Source of the DNA: Pseudobdellovibrionaceae bacterium
Lineage (GTDB): Bacteria > Bdellovibrionota > Bdellovibrionia > Bdellovibrionales > Bdellovibrionaceae
Length of the DNA: 64,000 bases
Assembly: GCA_947449255.1 (NCBI GenBank)
Contig: CANFQX010000011.1
Coordinates: 1-64,000 of the forward strand
Direction of reading: 5' to 3'
In this document: piece after piece, positions 62,866 to 64,000 of the stretch
Position numbering within the stretch: position 1 is the stretch's first letter
How the letters are laid out: each line of letters begins with the position of its first letter
Made by a program: the position numbers and the translations under genes
The notes under the pieces: generated by a model
Database searches by the model: none
What the model saw: the letters and a program-made list of their open reading frames with translations, nothing else
Told to the model about the DNA's origin: nothing

Positions 62866-63948
62866 GTGAATCCAGCAAGAAGTGCCAGTTTTAGAAGAAG
62901 AAAGGAGATTAAAAACTTTAGAATGAAAACACCAGAAAAAGTTATGACTAGAAGTCAAAATACATTCCAAAATACTTTCCAGATGCTTTTTCAAAAACCA
63001 ACTCCTGGTATTCTTTTTATCTTTATTGCTTTTTTTAATCTCCATAATCCGCCAAAATCCTTCGCACAAAGTATTCCATCTCAACCGATACTGAATCAGG
63101 ACTCTGAATCAACGCCACAAGTCTCACGGCCCACAAAAAGAAAAAATCATCTCATAGAGTATTCAGAATTCTATACGATCAACGAAGACGATATTGAACA
63201 GGCCAGTTCTTCAAACGCAAGAGCATCAGCTGAGCCAGGAACAATCTCTATCGGAGCTGATCAATCCCCTACGCAATGGCTCCAACCAGTTAAACTGATT
63301 GTGGTGAACCTATTGAAATGGGCCTTTCACAACCAGCCTTTTGGCACTCCGATCGAAAAATATGACAGAAAATTCCATTTTGGCCATTGGATCAATGATC
63401 CTAATGACGAAACCTGCATGAACACTCGCGCGCGGGTGTTAGTGCGTGATAGCGAGTCTGAAGTCACCTTCAAGAATCATCGTCACTGTGTGGTCGAAGG
63501 TGGACAGTGGCACGATCCCTATGCCAATCGGGAGCTGGTAGAAGCTAACAAAATTCAAATTGACCATATGGTCCCTTTGAAAAATGCCTATATTTCAGGG
63601 GCCTCTGAGTGGGACTATCAAACACGATGCTTGTATGCCAATTATATGAATTTTCAGCCGCATTTAGTTTCAGCCCTCGCCCATGAAAACATGTCCAAGG
63701 GTGACCGAGGACCAGAGCGGTACATGCCACCCAATGAAGATTATCAGTGTGAATATGTTCGCAATTGGTTGGCGATTAAAACCATTTGGAAATTGAAAAT
63801 GAATCGCGATGAAATTGAAGCTATTCATAACACTGTAACAAACCATCACTGCCAACCGAATTCCTTTAAAATGAGCCTTAACGGCTTGGCACAGCAACGA
63901 GCCTTCATTCAGGCCAATCTTACGTTTTGCAGTATCCGCGGACGATAA
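62866..63948 (+). CDS. secreted HNH-type nuclease (DUF1524-like)
   Basis: The catalytic domain (about residues 185-355) has the DUF1524/HNH pattern: QIDHMVPLKNAY with the D-H pair, then NYMNFQPHLVSALAHENMSKGDRGPERYMPPN, which contains the N-x-x-K-G-D-R segment, and terminal cysteines. An N-terminal hydrophobic stretch (PGILFIFIAFFNLHNPPKSFAQ) suggests export, as in many secreted nucleases. The start is uncertain: GTG at 62866 in the track, or ATG 62923 (MKTPEK). The stop overlaps the next ATG (TAATG). Confidence 0.85.
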   Translation: MNPARSASFRRRKEIKNFRMKTPEKVMTRSQNTFQNTFQMLFQKPTPGILFIFIAFFNLHNPPKSFAQSIPSQPILNQDSESTPQVSRPTKRKNHLIEYSEFYTINEDDIEQASSSNARASAEPGTISIGADQSPTQWLQPVKLIVVNLLKWAFHNQPFGTPIEKYDRKFHFGHWINDPNDETCMNTRARVLVRDSESEVTFKNHRHCVVEGGQWHDPYANRELVEANKIQIDHMVPLKNAYISGASEWDYQTRCLYANYMNFQPHLVSALAHENMSKGDRGPERYMPPNEDYQCEYVRNWLAIKTIWKLKMNRDEIEAIHNTVTNHHCQPNSFKMSLNGLAQQRAFIQANLTFCSIRGR

Positions 63949-64000
63949 TGCTGCAAATTTTACTTGAAGATGACTATTTCATAGTGGCGGCTAAGCCAGC
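63948..64000 (+). CDS. RluA-type pseudouridine synthase (partial, cut by window end)
   Basis: The first 17 codons, starting at the TAATG overlap with the nuclease gene, read MLQILLEDDYFIVAAKP. The pattern ILxEDDxFIVxxKP is the N-terminal signature of RluA/RluC-type pseudouridine synthases, which modify rRNA or tRNA. The rest is outside the window, so the substrate cannot be told. Confidence 0.6.
   Translation, partial: MLQILLEDDYFIVAAKP

Overview
The window reads as chromosome of an AT-rich Gram-negative bacterium, most likely a Bdellovibrio-like member of the Bdellovibrionota. This is inferred from the content: an LptD outer-membrane assembly protein, many lipoproteins and small outer-membrane barrels, a PF09936-type SPOUT methyltransferase beside TrmD, several L,D-transpeptidases and secreted subtilisins. 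No 16S gene or taxonomic marker search was available, so the placement is an inference.

Layout. 0-5.5 kb: coiled-coil protein, STAS protein, lptD, then yraN and rnhB on the minus strand. 5.5-11.8 kb: a translation/secretion block read leftward as prfC, ffh, rpsP, khpA, rimM, trmD, SPOUT methyltransferase, rplS, terminator, rnhB, yraN. 12-18 kb: trhO, initiator tRNA-Met, then a decayed insertion in which the tRNA 3' end and the 3' part of an Hsp70-like gene are duplicated around a broken rhuM, then the intact Hsp70-like gene, a hypothetical protein and a SOUL lipoprotein. 18-25.4 kb: tRNA-His, metallo-hydrolase/GST pair, ene-reductase/SRAP pair, secreted proteins and an L,D-transpeptidase. 25.4-35.7 kb: a run of secreted or envelope proteins, including a 1.7-thousand-residue Ig-like-repeat lipoprotein. 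35.7-45.3 kb: ene-reductase with divergent LysR regulator, tRNA-Leu, an unannotated small transcription unit (twin UGGA-loop hairpins, a 35-codon ORF and a strong terminator), a CPA2 cation/proton antiporter, and two tandem subtilisins.

45.7-50.9 kb is the most distinctive part. A perfect 69-bp duplication of tRNA-Cys flanks about 5.1 kb, as in an island integrated at a tRNA 3' end. It carries a compact four-gene operon with overlapping ends: a 45-residue exported-peptide-like ORF (missing from the ORF track), an alpha/beta hydrolase with an intact triad, a left-handed beta-helix acyltransferase-like protein, and a polytopic membrane histidine kinase with no response regulator nearby. The arrangement would fit a small-molecule or peptide signalling module, but the function is inference.

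51-64 kb: comM, a XerC/D recombinase, two lipoproteins, a Tat-exported HiPIP, a second type of L,D-transpeptidase overlapping a merC gene tail to tail, an RND pump with its TolC partner but no adaptor gene, a secreted HNH nuclease, and the start of an RluA-type pseudouridine synthase cut by the window end.
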